64,000 bases of DNA, from NCBI RefSeq assembly GCF_037975215.1, contig NZ_CP150239.1, positions 2,146,001 to 2,210,000 on the forward strand, in the 5' to 3' direction. Shown here one piece after another: positions 1 to 8,065 of the stretch (the first letter of the stretch is position 1; each line of letters starts with the position of its first letter). Both the position numbers and the translations under genes were made by a program. The DNA is from Solibacillus sp. FSL R5-0449. GTDB taxonomy: Bacteria; Bacillota; Bacilli; Bacillales_A; Planococcaceae. The notes under the pieces were generated by a model that saw only the letters and a program-made list of their open reading frames with translations, searched no databases and had not been told where the DNA came from.

Positions 1-556
1 CAGAACCTGGTGAATAAAACACGATTTCTTCTTCCGGCCATGATGGATCGATATCAGACCATTTTTTGGTAGTTCCGTCTTCAATCCAAATCTGTTTTAA
101 CTGATCCACTGTTAAATCTTTTGCCCAAGTATTTTCAGGGTGTACTACTACCGATAAACCATCATAAGCAAGTTCAAATTCTGTATATTCTACTCCTGCA
201 TTTTTCAGCTCTTCCACTTCAGTATCTTTGATTGGACGAGAAGCGTTTGAGAAATCTGTTTCACCATTGATGAATTTTTCGAAACCGCCGCCTGTACCAG
301 ATACACCAACTGCTACGCGTACATCTTTTTGTACCCCCGCATATTCTTCAACTAATGCTTCTGTAATTGGAGCAACTGTTGACGAACCATCGCCTACTAC
401 ATTACCTGTTAACTGTGCGCTGCCAGCTTCGGCTTGTTCTGTATTTGTTTGTGCAGATGTAGCTGTTTCATCATTGTTTTCTTCTCCGCCACATGCTCCT
501 AAAAGAATTGCCGAACCTAGTAAAGCTGTTGATGTTAAGTACTGCCACTTTTTCAT
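1..556 (-). CDS. pstS: PstS phosphate ABC transporter substrate-binding lipoprotein (3' end outside window)
   Basis: Extracellular lipoprotein that captures inorganic phosphate for the PstCAB importer. The N-terminus is a lipoprotein signal with a lipobox LLGAC (Cys at residue 22), then an acidic/Gln linker and the PstS-type core with the phosphate-loop signatures [10 protein letters not shown] and [12 protein letters not shown]. About 185 residues are present; the C-terminal part runs off the left edge. The start is ATG at 554-556, preceded by GGAGG. The order pstS next to a class B PBP gene and then sodA matches the B. subtilis pst/yqg neighbourhood, so pstC, pstA and pstB are expected just beyond the window. 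No Pho box could be assigned with confidence. Confidence 0.93.
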   Translation of the reverse strand, partial: MKKWQYLTSTALLGSAILLGACGGEENNDETATSAQTNTEQAEAGSAQLTGNVVGDGSSTVAPITEALVEEYAGVQKDVRVAVGVSGTGGGFEKFINGETDFSNASRPIKDTEVEELKNAGVEYTEFELAYDGLSVVVHPENTWAKDLTVDQLKQIWIEDGTTKKWSDIDPSWPEEEIVFYSPGS

Positions 557-673
557 TTGTAATTCCTCCGCTTGTTTAATAGATGTTTTTTCTTACAATT
601 CCAACTATAGTGACAATTTATTAAGCATATATAATGCAGCCGTTAATTGAATGTAAAGCTTTGTAAATAAAAA

Positions 674-706
674 AGACAATTTACAGGAACCCCCTGCAAA
701 TTGTCT
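674..706. terminator. Intrinsic terminator between pstS and the 138-aa membrane protein gene
   Basis: Arms AGACAATTTACAGG and CCTGCAAATTGTCT pair at 13 of 14 positions. On the minus strand the hairpin is followed by a T run, so it ends the gene that stops at 717. Confidence 0.85.
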
Positions 707-716
707 CATTTTCTTC

Positions 717-1130
717 TTATTGAATCTTTTTTACACTTTTTATGTTAATAAGTTTAATAGAATGTTCTGTAAATGTCGGCTTTTCCTTTTTTGTCTTTAC
801 TTTATGTACATAAAGTAAAATCGTTTTTGCATCTTTCGGATGGGCATAGCCTTCAAATGTCGCATTATATAACACCGTACCATCCCGTAAAGTAACCGTC
901 GCTTTTTTTGCATCGACCAGTTCCCGTAAAAAAGGAAACGCTTTAACATTCCGTTCGCGTTCAGCACGGACTAAGCGTGGTTCCAGTATGAGCAGGAGTC
1001 CTTCAAACATAATGATATATATAACCGACATTAAAATGATGAGCCATACCGGCATGTCCATAAAAGCTAAAATTGCCGCATTACTTAAAGCACCGATTAT
1101 GACGACAATATGTAAGATTTTCTTTCGCAT
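717..1130 (-). CDS. Small membrane protein of unknown function
   Basis: About 137 residues. I do not recognise the family. Two hydrophobic segments lie at about residues 8-24 and 28-48, followed by a basic cytoplasmic-type tail rich in Lys and beta-strand-like stretches (ATVTLRDGTVLYNATFEG). It sits between the penicillin-binding protein gene and pstS, with a terminator on each side, so it is probably transcribed alone. The start chosen is ATG at 1130 with GGAG eight bases upstream; a TTG one codon earlier is possible. The location beside pbpA resembles B. subtilis but gives no functional clue. Confidence 0.7.
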   Translation of the reverse strand: MRKKILHIVVIIGALSNAAILAFMDMPVWLIILMSVIYIIMFEGLLLILEPRLVRAERERNVKAFPFLRELVDAKKATVTLRDGTVLYNATFEGYAHPKDAKTILLYVHKVKTKKEKPTFTEHSIKLINIKSVKKIQ

Positions 1131-1151
1131 CAAATGTTCTCCTTAAAAAAA

Positions 1152-1176
1152 ATCCCGTAGCCAGAAACTACGGGAT
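1152..1176 (-). terminator. Intrinsic terminator of the PBP gene
   Basis: Perfect 9-bp stem ATCCCGTAG/CTACGGGAT with a 7-nt loop, followed on the minus strand by a run of eight T, just after the PBP stop codon at 1184. Confidence 0.92.
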
Positions 1177-1183
1177 CATTATT

Positions 1184-3394
1184 TTATTCATTTACTGTTT
1201 CGACTTCTTCGTCCTCATCCAGTTTTTCATCAGAATGCTTAATGATCGGTTTTTCTACTTTACTTGTAGATAAGCCTTCTTCTGCATATTTGTTTTTCAG
1301 CTCAAAATACGAATCTACTAATTCACGGGCCGTCAAGTTCGCCTGTGGTAAATAGTTATTGTTAAAGATTGTCGTAGCCCATGGATAAATGACTGCATAG
1401 GCAATCTCCGGGTCATCATATGGAGCAAAACCTACATGGACAATGTTGATTGTGTTTGTTTTCCACTTATCACGCTGTGGTCCATAGTAAACTACCTCGG
1501 CTGTACCTGTTTTACCAGCTCCGGTATAATCTGCTGTTTCAAATTGACGTTTTGCAGAACCATTTGCACCGAAGTATACGCGGCGCAGACCTTCTTTAAC
1601 ATGATCGATTTCCTGTTGGCTGTTTTCGATTTTGTTTAAAATTTTAGGTGTTACTTCTTCCACAACTTGCCCTAAATATTCTCCATCTTTAGAAGGGTTG
1701 CGAATTTCCTTTAGCATTCTCGGTTGGATACGGTATCCTCCGTTCGCAATTGTTGAAATATATTGTGCCAATTGCATCGTTGTATACGTATCAAACTGTC
1801 CGATTGCCAAGTTTAGTAGTTTTACATCGGTATCCGGGTCAGCCTGATAACCGGTAGATTCACCAGGAAGGTCGACACCAGTTGGTACACCTAGTCCGAA
1901 CTGTGCGTATTCATTTCGCATTGTCTGCAATGTACCTGACTTTAAACTAAATCGCATACCAGGTGAATACGTACGACCACCGATACCCATCGCAATTTTG
2001 AACATATAGACGTTGGATGAACGTTCTAATGCCGTCAAATCATTCAGCATGACACTACCTGTCTTGTTGAATAATGTATTTAATGTAATATTCCCGATTC
2101 GCATCGGTGAATCGAGCATGACCGTTCCGGGCTTAATAACGCCTTCATTGTATCCCATTAAAACAGTTGCTGCTTTTACCGTTGACCCTGCTTCATAGGC
2201 TGACGTAAACGTACCGTATGAATAGTCAACAATATAAGGTTTGCCCGTGTCTTTATCTTTTTCTATTTTTTTACCGACTACCGATAAAAGTTCGCCGGTT
2301 TTGGGATTCATCGCAACTAAAAAGCCACGGTCCAGTAATTGGGAACCACTTTTCGCTTTCAGTTCCAATAAGTACTTTTCCAAAATTTCATCGGCTTTTT
2401 GCTGTAGTTCCACATCGATTGTTGTTACTAAATCTTTGCCGGGCTCCCCTGCAAAAGTCGTCATCGTTTCAACGACTTGACCTTTTTTATTCGTAATATT
2501 TTTAACGACCGATTTTTCACCCTGCAAAATTTCCTCGTACTGTGCTTCAAAATAACTTTCTCCAACACGGTCATTACGAGAATAATCACGTGCTAAATAA
2601 TAGTCCAGTTTTGACTTTGGTACACCTTTGCTTGGTACCGTTGTACGACCTAAAATCGCCAATGGAGACAAGCGCACCCGCTTCCAATCTGTTGTCGTAT
2701 TTACGCCAGGCAGGTCTGCCAATTGTTCTGAAACTCGGGCAAACTCTTCTGTTGAAACATTTTCACCTTTAATAATTTGCGGCGATAAACTATAGCCTGT
2801 CATCATTTCGCGGTAAATTGCCAGAACTTCCAAATCAAAATCGGAAAGCTGTTCCAGTTCTTCATCTGTAATACGATCACGGATTCGTCGATCATACTCT
2901 TTATTGATTTCTTTCGTTTCTAACTCTTCATTTTCAAGTTGGAATTTCGTCATTTCCTTTTGTGTAACTTTTTCTTTTGCTTTTTCCGGATTCCGTAAAA
3001 TCCAGAAATCCAGTTTATCCCGTTGCGTTACTTTTTCTGTCGGCTGCTCAATGAGATGTGCAAGTTTTTCTGCAATTTCAAGCATTTCAGCAGATTTTGT
3101 TGTTTGCATTTTTGTATAAGTAATCGCATTTTCAGGCTGATTATCCACTAAAATACGACCATAGCGGTCAAAAATACGGCCACGGGGTACACTTGTATTC
3201 ACCCGTACTTCTTCTGTACGCTCCAATTCGCGCACATAATCTTCGCCTTTTACAATTTGTATATATCCTAGACGAAAAATTAGTAATGAGAACAAAACAA
3301 ATATTGAAAAGAAAAGGACATTCATCCGAAAAGTTAAACTTGCCCGTTGCTTTGCCTTCGGATTTTGCTGACGATTTTGCGTAATTTTGCGCAA
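1184..3394 (-). CDS. pbpA: Class B penicillin-binding protein (PbpA/PBP2-like transpeptidase)
   Basis: Monofunctional DD-transpeptidase that cross-links peptidoglycan; the PbpA/PbpH branch acts in side-wall elongation in rods. One membrane anchor (about residues 22-42) is followed by the PBP dimerisation region (SVPRGRIFDRYGR) and the transpeptidase domain with all three motifs: STVK (near residue 401), SSN (near 458) and KTG (in GAGKTGTAEV, near 625). The tail is acidic. The upstream frame is open to 3433, but a TTG at 3394 has a strong GGAAGGGG site at good spacing, giving about 736 residues, close to B. subtilis PbpA; the ATG at 3433 has no obvious site. Its place beside pstS and upstream of sodA matches the pbpA locus. 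Confidence 0.9.
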   Translation of the reverse strand: MRKITQNRQQNPKAKQRASLTFRMNVLFFSIFVLFSLLIFRLGYIQIVKGEDYVRELERTEEVRVNTSVPRGRIFDRYGRILVDNQPENAITYTKMQTTKSAEMLEIAEKLAHLIEQPTEKVTQRDKLDFWILRNPEKAKEKVTQKEMTKFQLENEELETKEINKEYDRRIRDRITDEELEQLSDFDLEVLAIYREMMTGYSLSPQIIKGENVSTEEFARVSEQLADLPGVNTTTDWKRVRLSPLAILGRTTVPSKGVPKSKLDYYLARDYSRNDRVGESYFEAQYEEILQGEKSVVKNITNKKGQVVETMTTFAGEPGKDLVTTIDVELQQKADEILEKYLLELKAKSGSQLLDRGFLVAMNPKTGELLSVVGKKIEKDKDTGKPYIVDYSYGTFTSAYEAGSTVKAATVLMGYNEGVIKPGTVMLDSPMRIGNITLNTLFNKTGSVMLNDLTALERSSNVYMFKIAMGIGGRTYSPGMRFSLKSGTLQTMRNEYAQFGLGVPTGVDLPGESTGYQADPDTDVKLLNLAIGQFDTYTTMQLAQYISTIANGGYRIQPRMLKEIRNPSKDGEYLGQVVEEVTPKILNKIENSQQEIDHVKEGLRRVYFGANGSAKRQFETADYTGAGKTGTAEVVYYGPQRDKWKTNTINIVHVGFAPYDDPEIAYAVIYPWATTIFNNNYLPQANLTARELVDSYFELKNKYAEEGLSTSKVEKPIIKHSDEKLDEDEEVETVNE

Positions 3395-3545
3395 AGAACA
3401 CTTCCCCTTCCTTACTTTATGTAGCGAGTACATGAATGTATAGTCATAGCTTTTAGTATAACACTGAAAACTCTATGAAAAAAGAGTCCAGATTTTAATT
3501 ATTCATCTTTTAGACGGCTGTGCTTTTATAAAGTTTCATAAAAAA

Positions 3546-3575
3546 GAAGCTTCACGAAAATTTCTGTGGAGCTTC
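3546..3575 (-). terminator. Intrinsic terminator of the universal stress protein gene
   Basis: Arms GAAGCTTCAC and GTGGAGCTTC pair with one G-U, followed on the minus strand by T6, directly after the stop at 3585. Confidence 0.85.
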
Positions 3576-3584
3576 GACATTTTA

Positions 3585-4028
3585 TTAATTATTTCTTACA
3601 ACTAGGACGTCACAGCGGGCATTTCTTAAAATCCCTTCTGATACGGATCCTAGGAAAAAACGGGCTAACTCTCCTTTTCTTTTTACACCGCAAATTATTA
3701 AATCCACTTCTTCCTGCTGAGGGATATCTCGTGCGATAACGTGTTTGGGTGTTCCGTATTCAATAATTTTTTTGATATTTGTTAACCCGGACTGCTGCGC
3801 TTTTTTCTCTAAAGAATCTAATAGATCCTTTTTATTATTCGTAAATTTTTCCATCATCTCAAAGTTATAGCTTTCTGAAAATGCAAAGGAACGAGTATCA
3901 ATTACATGAACAATATACAGCCTACTTCCGACATTATTCAGTGCCACTTGCACAGCTCTTCTAAAAGCAACCAGCGACTCATTTGTTTCATCAACGGCAA
4001 CTAGTATATTTTTGTACGTCATGCTCAT
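3585..4028 (-). CDS. Universal stress protein, UspA family
   Basis: Single-domain Usp fold of 147 residues. The N-terminus KNILVAVDETNES is the usual first strand and loop. The C-terminal stretch GELARFFLGSVSEGI carries the ATP-binding G-x9-G-S/T signature, so this is likely an ATP-binding Usp. Such proteins are cytoplasmic and linked to survival under starvation or oxidative stress, but the specific role here is unknown. The start ATG at 4028 has GAGGTGAGG upstream. It stands alone, with its own terminator, between the PBP gene and an SDR gene. Confidence 0.88.
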   Translation of the reverse strand: MSMTYKNILVAVDETNESLVAFRRAVQVALNNVGSRLYIVHVIDTRSFAFSESYNFEMMEKFTNNKKDLLDSLEKKAQQSGLTNIKKIIEYGTPKHVIARDIPQQEEVDLIICGVKRKGELARFFLGSVSEGILRNARCDVLVVRNN

Positions 4029-4114
4029 TTATTCCTCACCTCTTTATACTTTATTCATAAGCAGCTTCGTTTAGGTGTACTTACGACTAGATGGAGGAGA
4101 ATAAAATATGCAAA

Positions 4115-4146
4115 AAAGGCTCTGCAACCGAAGTTACAAAGCCTTT
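4115..4146 (-). terminator. Intrinsic terminator of the SDR gene
   Basis: Stem AAAGGCT/AGCCTTT, extended by further partial pairing, with an A/T-rich flank on both sides. It lies just after the SDR stop codon at 4155. Confidence 0.7.
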
Positions 4147-4154
4147 AAATATAC

Positions 4155-4913
4155 TTAATAAGCTGTCCAACCAGCATCCGCTGTAATAATTTGACCGTTG
4201 ATGAAACTTGAGTCTTCCGAACCTAAAAATACAGCCAGTTTCGCGATTTCCTCCGGGTTTCCAACACGTGGAATCAGTCCCGAACCTTTTTGCTGTTGGC
4301 CGGCACCGTATTGGCTAATATTTTGCATCGACTGTTGAATATTTGTCATAACAGCTCCTGGTGCAATCCCGTTTACGCGAATACCAGATTGAGAGAACAT
4401 GAATGCAGTATTTTTTGTTAAACCGACAACAGCATGTTTCGAAGCGGTATATGCGGCACCTGCACGACCACCGTTTAAACCGCCAGCTGAAATATTATTT
4501 ACAATAACTCCATGACCTTGTTTTAAGAACATATCTGTTGCGATACGCATGGACTTCATAACTGAGGTAGTATTAACAGCGAAAATCATATCCCAGCGTG
4601 CATCTGTAATTTCATTGACAGGCTCGAATCCATCCATAATCCCGGCATTGTTCACTAAAATATCTAGCTGTCCGTAGTTTTCAATTGTGGCATCAAATAA
4701 TCTTTGCAAGTCTTCATCTTTTGTAACATTCGTTGCAATTGCAAATGCTGTACCACCGTTTGCAGTAATTTCACCTGCAACAGCTTTTGCGCCCTCTTCA
4801 TTTAAATCCGAAACAACTACTTTTGCTCCTTCTTTTGCATAAGCTTCCGCGATAGCTTTTCCCATACCAGAAGCGGCACCTGTTACGATTGCTACTTTAT
4901 CCTGTAATTTCAT
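4155..4913 (-). CDS. SDR-family NAD(P)-dependent oxidoreductase
   Basis: Classical short-chain dehydrogenase/reductase of about 252 residues. Visible are the nucleotide-binding TGAASGMG near the N-terminus, the structural NNAG, a Ser in the NISAGG region, and the catalytic YTASK. The usual C-terminal GQIITADAGW closes the substrate side. Family members reduce or oxidise alcohols, ketones or sugars, and the substrate cannot be inferred. ATG at 4913 is chosen because AAAAGGAGAG lies just upstream; the open frame extends to 4958 without a site. It is divergent from a TetR regulator, which probably controls it. Confidence 0.9.
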   Translation of the reverse strand: MKLQDKVAIVTGAASGMGKAIAEAYAKEGAKVVVSDLNEEGAKAVAGEITANGGTAFAIATNVTKDEDLQRLFDATIENYGQLDILVNNAGIMDGFEPVNEITDARWDMIFAVNTTSVMKSMRIATDMFLKQGHGVIVNNISAGGLNGGRAGAAYTASKHAVVGLTKNTAFMFSQSGIRVNGIAPGAVMTNIQQSMQNISQYGAGQQQKGSGLIPRVGNPEEIAKLAVFLGSEDSSFINGQIITADAGWTAY

Positions 4914-4943
4914 TCTAAATCTCTCCTTTTGTATTGAAGTTAT

Positions 4944-5018
4944 TGTACATCTGTTCAATAAAAATTATAATTGAGAGCAAATTATTGTACAAACAACAGC
5001 TATTTGGAATTCTGTACA
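4944..5018. promoter_or_regulatory. Candidate TetR operator region with three TGTACA sites
   Basis: The 150-bp divergent spacer between the SDR and TetR genes contains TGTACA at 4944-4949, 4986-4991 (within TTGTACAA) and 5013-5018. CTGTTCAATAAA at 4951 and CTGTTCATTAAA at 5041 form a second repeated motif. Palindromic repeats beside a divergent TetR gene are the usual form of an autoregulatory operator. This assignment is inference. Confidence 0.45.
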
Positions 5019-5063
5019 ATATCCAACACTTTTTAATATTCTGTTCATTAAAGGAGAAAATTT

Positions 5064-5636
5064 ATGGACTTACGTGTAAAGAAGACACATGACAGCCTGC
5101 AAAGAGCGCTTCTTGTCTTATTGAATGAGAAATCTTTGGAGAATATTACGATAGCAGAAATTTGCCGCATTGCAGAAATTAACAGGGGTACATTTTATTT
5201 GCATTATAAAAATGTCCACGGAGTATTTGAACGCTATTTCAATGACATCGTGAAAGATTTAAAGTTTTCGTACGATTTTCCATACGATGTGACGAAAGAT
5301 AATTTATCCATGCTAACACCTGAAATGATTCAAATTTTTCACCATGTCAAAAAGCATGAAGCCTTTTACAGGATTGTTTTTGATGAAAAAACACCGATGC
5401 TTTATTATCACAAATTATTAGAGACGATTCGTTCCTTTATATTGGAGTCGCATTTAGAAGAAACCGAACATATATCCGATCAACAGCTTGAATATTTGGC
5501 AAGCTATACAGGAAACTCGATTATGGGCATTCTTATTCAGTGGCATAAGGAAGATTATGTACTTGCACCCGAGACATTAAACAAATATATTTATGATTTT
5601 TATCGCTTGAATGAAACTTTGAAAAAGAAGATTTAA
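5064..5636 (+). CDS. TetR/AcrR-family transcriptional regulator
   Basis: A 190-residue repressor-type protein. Residues about 8-55 form the TetR DNA-binding domain with helix-turn-helix ITIAEICRIAEINRGTFYLH. The C-terminal helical domain ends with a pattern (YTGNSIMGILIQWHKEDY) typical of TetR proteins related to the dihydroxyacetone-kinase regulator type. ATG at 5064 follows AAAGGAGAA. It is divergent from the SDR gene, and the shared spacer holds repeated TGTACA motifs, so it likely represses itself and the SDR gene. The inducer is unknown. Confidence 0.88.
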   Translation: MDLRVKKTHDSLQRALLVLLNEKSLENITIAEICRIAEINRGTFYLHYKNVHGVFERYFNDIVKDLKFSYDFPYDVTKDNLSMLTPEMIQIFHHVKKHEAFYRIVFDEKTPMLYYHKLLETIRSFILESHLEETEHISDQQLEYLASYTGNSIMGILIQWHKEDYVLAPETLNKYIYDFYRLNETLKKKI

Positions 5637-5642
5637 TTTATG

Positions 5643-5835
5643 ACATAATGGGTGGTTATTACCCAAAAAGCTATTTTTCCCTTAGGGAAAAATAGCTTTT
5701 TTTGCTGAGCGTTAAAAATTGATTTCCATTCCGGGACGCTTTCCGCGGGCGTGGCCTGAGCCTGTAGTCTCAGGCGTCACGCTATTCCCGCAGGAGTCGC
5801 CCTCCATTCCAATCAATTTTACAAAATACCCGTTT
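5643..5835. repeat. Dispersed intergenic repeat, copy 1 (degenerate ends)
   Basis: A block at 5698-5820 is almost identical to 49431-49552, differing by one A in GTTAAAAATT. It is GC-rich against an AT-rich background and highly self-complementary: GCGTG-GCCTGAG pairs with CTCAGGC-GT-CACGC, bracketed by CCGCGGG and CCCGCAGG. Ends such as GGGACGCTTTCCGCGGG and CCCGCAGGAGTCGCCC resemble GC-rich intergenic repeats I recall from other Bacillaceae. The outer inverted ends seen in copy 2 are decayed here. No convincing coding content; it fills the 5637-5893 gap. Confidence 0.85.
5665..5701 (+). terminator. Intrinsic terminator after the TetR gene, forming the left part of repeat copy 1
   Basis: Perfect 17-bp arms (AAAAAGCTATTTTTCCC and its complement) with a TTA loop and a T tract. 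The same hairpin in variant form starts repeat copy 2 at 49396, so it belongs to the dispersed element. Confidence 0.85.
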
Positions 5836-5893
5836 CTAAAAAGAGTTTTATTCTTATCCATTGGTATTTTTGTATGTGATATAACCTCTTATT

Positions 5894-6331
5894 TTATCTC
5901 TGTATTTCACTTTCATAGGTGGCAATCCACTGATCTACCGTCATTTTTTTGCTCAATTCACCTATCAGATCATAAGGGATATGTTTTGTCGAGGTCCAGC
6001 GAATACAGCTTTTTCCCATATTCAGCTTTGTCGGCACCGCTTCGGCATAGGCTTCCTGAAACCACTTCAGAAGTTCCGGATCACTGTAAATCCCCATATG
6101 ATATAGCCCAATATGGCGCTTTTGTGGAGCAAGTGCTAAAAACGGTAATGGTGTATTCGGTGTGACATGATACCCTTTCAGATAAGTTGTTAATGGGACA
6201 TTATATACGATCATATTCCGGTCTATTGACTTTTCAAATCCAGGCGGCAAGTTTTCATCAATCGTCTCCATTAATTTAATATAGGCCCCGTGCCACTTAT
6301 CATCAATCTGTGCGACAAATTCATCAATCAT
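5894..6331 (-). CDS. DUF1801 domain-containing protein (YdhG-like)
   Basis: A cytoplasmic 145-residue protein matching the DUF1801 type: an N-terminal helix pair, the core FLALAPQKRHIGLYHMGIY strand pair, then a basic GKSCIRW segment followed by IPYDLIGELSKKMTVDQWI. The fold is related to frataxin-like or iron-chaperone annotations sometimes given to the family, but no function is firmly established. It is monocistronic between repeat copy 1 and the sodA 3' flank. ATG at 6331 lacks a strong ribosome binding site, so an alternative start cannot be excluded. Confidence 0.8.
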   Translation of the reverse strand: MIDEFVAQIDDKWHGAYIKLMETIDENLPPGFEKSIDRNMIVYNVPLTTYLKGYHVTPNTPLPFLALAPQKRHIGLYHMGIYSDPELLKWFQEAYAEAVPTKLNMGKSCIRWTSTKHIPYDLIGELSKKMTVDQWIATYESEIQR

Positions 6332-6394
6332 CTACTGCACCCCAATTCTGTTTATTATTTTGAGCGTAGCAGATAACTGGAAAAAAATACATAA

Positions 6395-6432
6395 AAAAAC
6401 GCATGGAAGTAATGAAACTTCTCATGCGTTTT
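6395..6432. terminator. Hairpin between the DUF1801 and sodA genes
   Basis: Stem AAAAACGCATG.GAAGT/ACTTCTCATGCGTTTT with a single bulge and A/T tracts on both sides. On the minus strand it can terminate sodA read-through. Confidence 0.8.
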
Positions 6433-6486
6433 ACGATTAAAGTATTTTATACCTGCCGCGTTGCTTTCGGTACAGTTTAGCTTTAA

Positions 6487-6526
6487 TTATTTTGCAGCTT
6501 GGAATTTAGCTTCTACTACGTCCCAG
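6487..6526 (-). pseudogene. Duplicated 3' tail of sodA (remnant)
   Basis: On the minus strand this stretch encodes [12 protein letters not shown] followed by a stop, identical in protein to the last 12 residues of the intact sodA at 6597-6636, 110 bp away. The nucleotide differences are confined to the Lys and Phe codons (AAG to AAA, TTT to TTC). Similar CTGCCGC-GCTTTCG sequences flank both copies. This suggests a collapsed tandem sodA duplication rather than a translated unit. The rest of the 6332-6596 gap holds the hairpin at 6395 and no other gene. Confidence 0.75.
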
Positions 6527-6596
6527 AAGTGCTCCTGCCGCTTCGCTTTCGTCGCAAACTGGTATCCGTTTAGAATATAGTTAATTCTTCGCGCTA

Positions 6597-7202
6597 TTAT
6601 TTTGCAGCTTGAAACTTAGCTTCTACTACGTCCCAGTTCACTACGTTCCAGAATGCACCGATGTAGTCTGGACGGCGGTTTTGGTAGTTTAAGTAGTAAG
6701 CGTGTTCCCAAACGTCTAAGCCAAGGATTGGTGTTTTACCTTCCATTACTGGAGAGTCTTGGTTTGGAGTTGAAGTAACAGCTACACCGTCACCATCAAC
6801 GATTAACCATGCCCAACCTGAACCGAAACGAGTTGTAGCAGCTTTTGCGAATTCTTCTTTGAATGCGTCAAATGAACCGAATTTCGCATCGATTGCAGCA
6901 GCTACTTCACCTACTGGAGTGTTAGAACCGCCTGGAGCGATTAATTCCCAGAATAATGTGTGGTTAGCATGTCCGCCACCGTTGTTGCGTACAGCAGTTT
7001 GTTTGTCAGCTGGTAATGCATCGATGTTAGAGATTAACTCGTTGATGTCTTTGTCAGCGTATTCAGTACCTTCTACTGCTGCGTTTAAGTTTGTTACGTA
7101 AGTATTGTGGTGTTTAGTGTGGTGAATTTCCATTGTTTTTGCATCGATATGTGGTTCCAATGCGTCGTAAGCGTAAGTTAATTCTGGTAATTTGAATGCC
7201 AT
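6597..7202 (-). CDS. sodA: Superoxide dismutase, Mn/Fe family
   Basis: Cytoplasmic enzyme that dismutates superoxide to oxygen and hydrogen peroxide. The 201 residues match bacterial Mn-SOD length. Metal ligands are visible in order: His in the [11 protein letters not shown] helix, His in NHTLFW, and Asp and His in [15 protein letters not shown] and SGWAWLIVD are family signatures. ATG at 7202 has GGAGG upstream. The gene lies downstream of yqgC and upstream of pbpA/pstS, as in B. subtilis. An extra copy of its last 12 codons lies 110 bp downstream. Confidence 0.97.
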   Translation of the reverse strand: MAFKLPELTYAYDALEPHIDAKTMEIHHTKHHNTYVTNLNAAVEGTEYADKDINELISNIDALPADKQTAVRNNGGGHANHTLFWELIAPGGSNTPVGEVAAAIDAKFGSFDAFKEEFAKAATTRFGSGWAWLIVDGDGVAVTSTPNQDSPVMEGKTPILGLDVWEHAYYLNYQNRRPDYIGAFWNVVNWDVVEAKFQAAK

Positions 7203-7439
7203 GATAATATTCCTCCCTGGAACAAGTAATTAATGTTGATTACAGTACTAGGTTATCAAAAAATGATTCCTCATTCAATGAAAAAAACCGTAATATTTGC
7301 ATTTCAGTCTTTTGACGGAAAGGCTTCGGATTACTTGTCTTACCTGTTGTATGTAATCTTTCCATTACTAGTGTAAGCGATAATGATTTGATTTTACAAA
7401 TATTTGCTCTTCAATAATTTCCTAGCACTTAATTTTAAA

Positions 7440-7919
7440 CTAGATAGCCATAAAAAATATGATAATCATTACTGCTTGAATAATCCCTTTAGTGACGACC
7501 GATGTTAAAAATCCTACAACTGAACCAACACCGACTTTAATTGCCTGCTTCAAATTACTTCGCGTCACAATTAATTCACCTATAATTGCACCGATAAACG
7601 GACCCGCAATAATACCTGCAAACGGTATAACAAATGGTCCAATCAATAAACCAATCGTGCTTCCCCACATCCCGGCTTTTGATCCGCCGAATTTTTTTAC
7701 TCCGATTATATTCGAGATTGTATCTGCCACAAATAACAGCGCAACAAATAATAGCTCAATTACCCAGAACCACCATGGCAAATCGGTAAAACTATAAAAT
7801 AGCCCATAAACGATAAACCCGCCGAGCAAAAATAAGACGGATGGGATAATTGGATATACTAAGCCGATAAACGCAATAATAAAAAGTGCGATAATAAGTA
7901 TCCATGCAATAATATCCAT
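7440..7919 (-). CDS. yqgC: YqgC-like DUF456 membrane protein
   Basis: A 159-residue polytopic membrane protein of the DUF456 family. Hydrophobic segments cover about residues 3-35, 45-68, 82-112 and 128-159, with the family glycine-rich motif [16 protein letters not shown]. The function of the family is unknown. ATG at 7919 follows AAAGGATG at slightly long spacing. It is upstream of sodA on the same strand, as in B. subtilis, with a 237-bp gap (7203-7439) in which I see no gene or clear terminator, only AT-rich sequence that probably holds the sodA promoter. Confidence 0.85.
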   Translation of the reverse strand: MDIIAWILIIALFIIAFIGLVYPIIPSVLFLLGGFIVYGLFYSFTDLPWWFWVIELLFVALLFVADTISNIIGVKKFGGSKAGMWGSTIGLLIGPFVIPFAGIIAGPFIGAIIGELIVTRSNLKQAIKVGVGSVVGFLTSVVTKGIIQAVMIIIFFMAI

Positions 7920-8009
7920 TCATTTCACATCCTTTCTAATCTTCTTCCTATAATGTTTTCACAAATTATACGTAATGTACGAGGAAAAGATTCAATTTAA
8001 TTTTCCGAG

Positions 8010-8038
8010 TTCAATTCGAATTTTTTTCATGTTACACT
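8010..8038 (+). promoter_or_regulatory. Candidate sigma-A promoter for yqgB
   Basis: TTCAAT (8010-8015) and TACACT (8033-8038) are separated by 17 bp, about 28 bp upstream of the yqgB ATG at 8066. Match to consensus is moderate. Confidence 0.5.
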
Positions 8039-8065
8039 ACTTTTGTAAAGGAGCATTCGAATATT

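Noticed and set aside
3193-3384. Plus-strand frame at the PBP 5' end
   Set aside because: Entirely antisense to the PBP N-terminus, without ribosome binding site.
5719-6165. 148-residue plus-strand frame over repeat copy 1
   Set aside because: It crosses the non-coding repeat and then the antisense of the DUF1801 gene; composition is not protein-like and no ribosome binding site is present.
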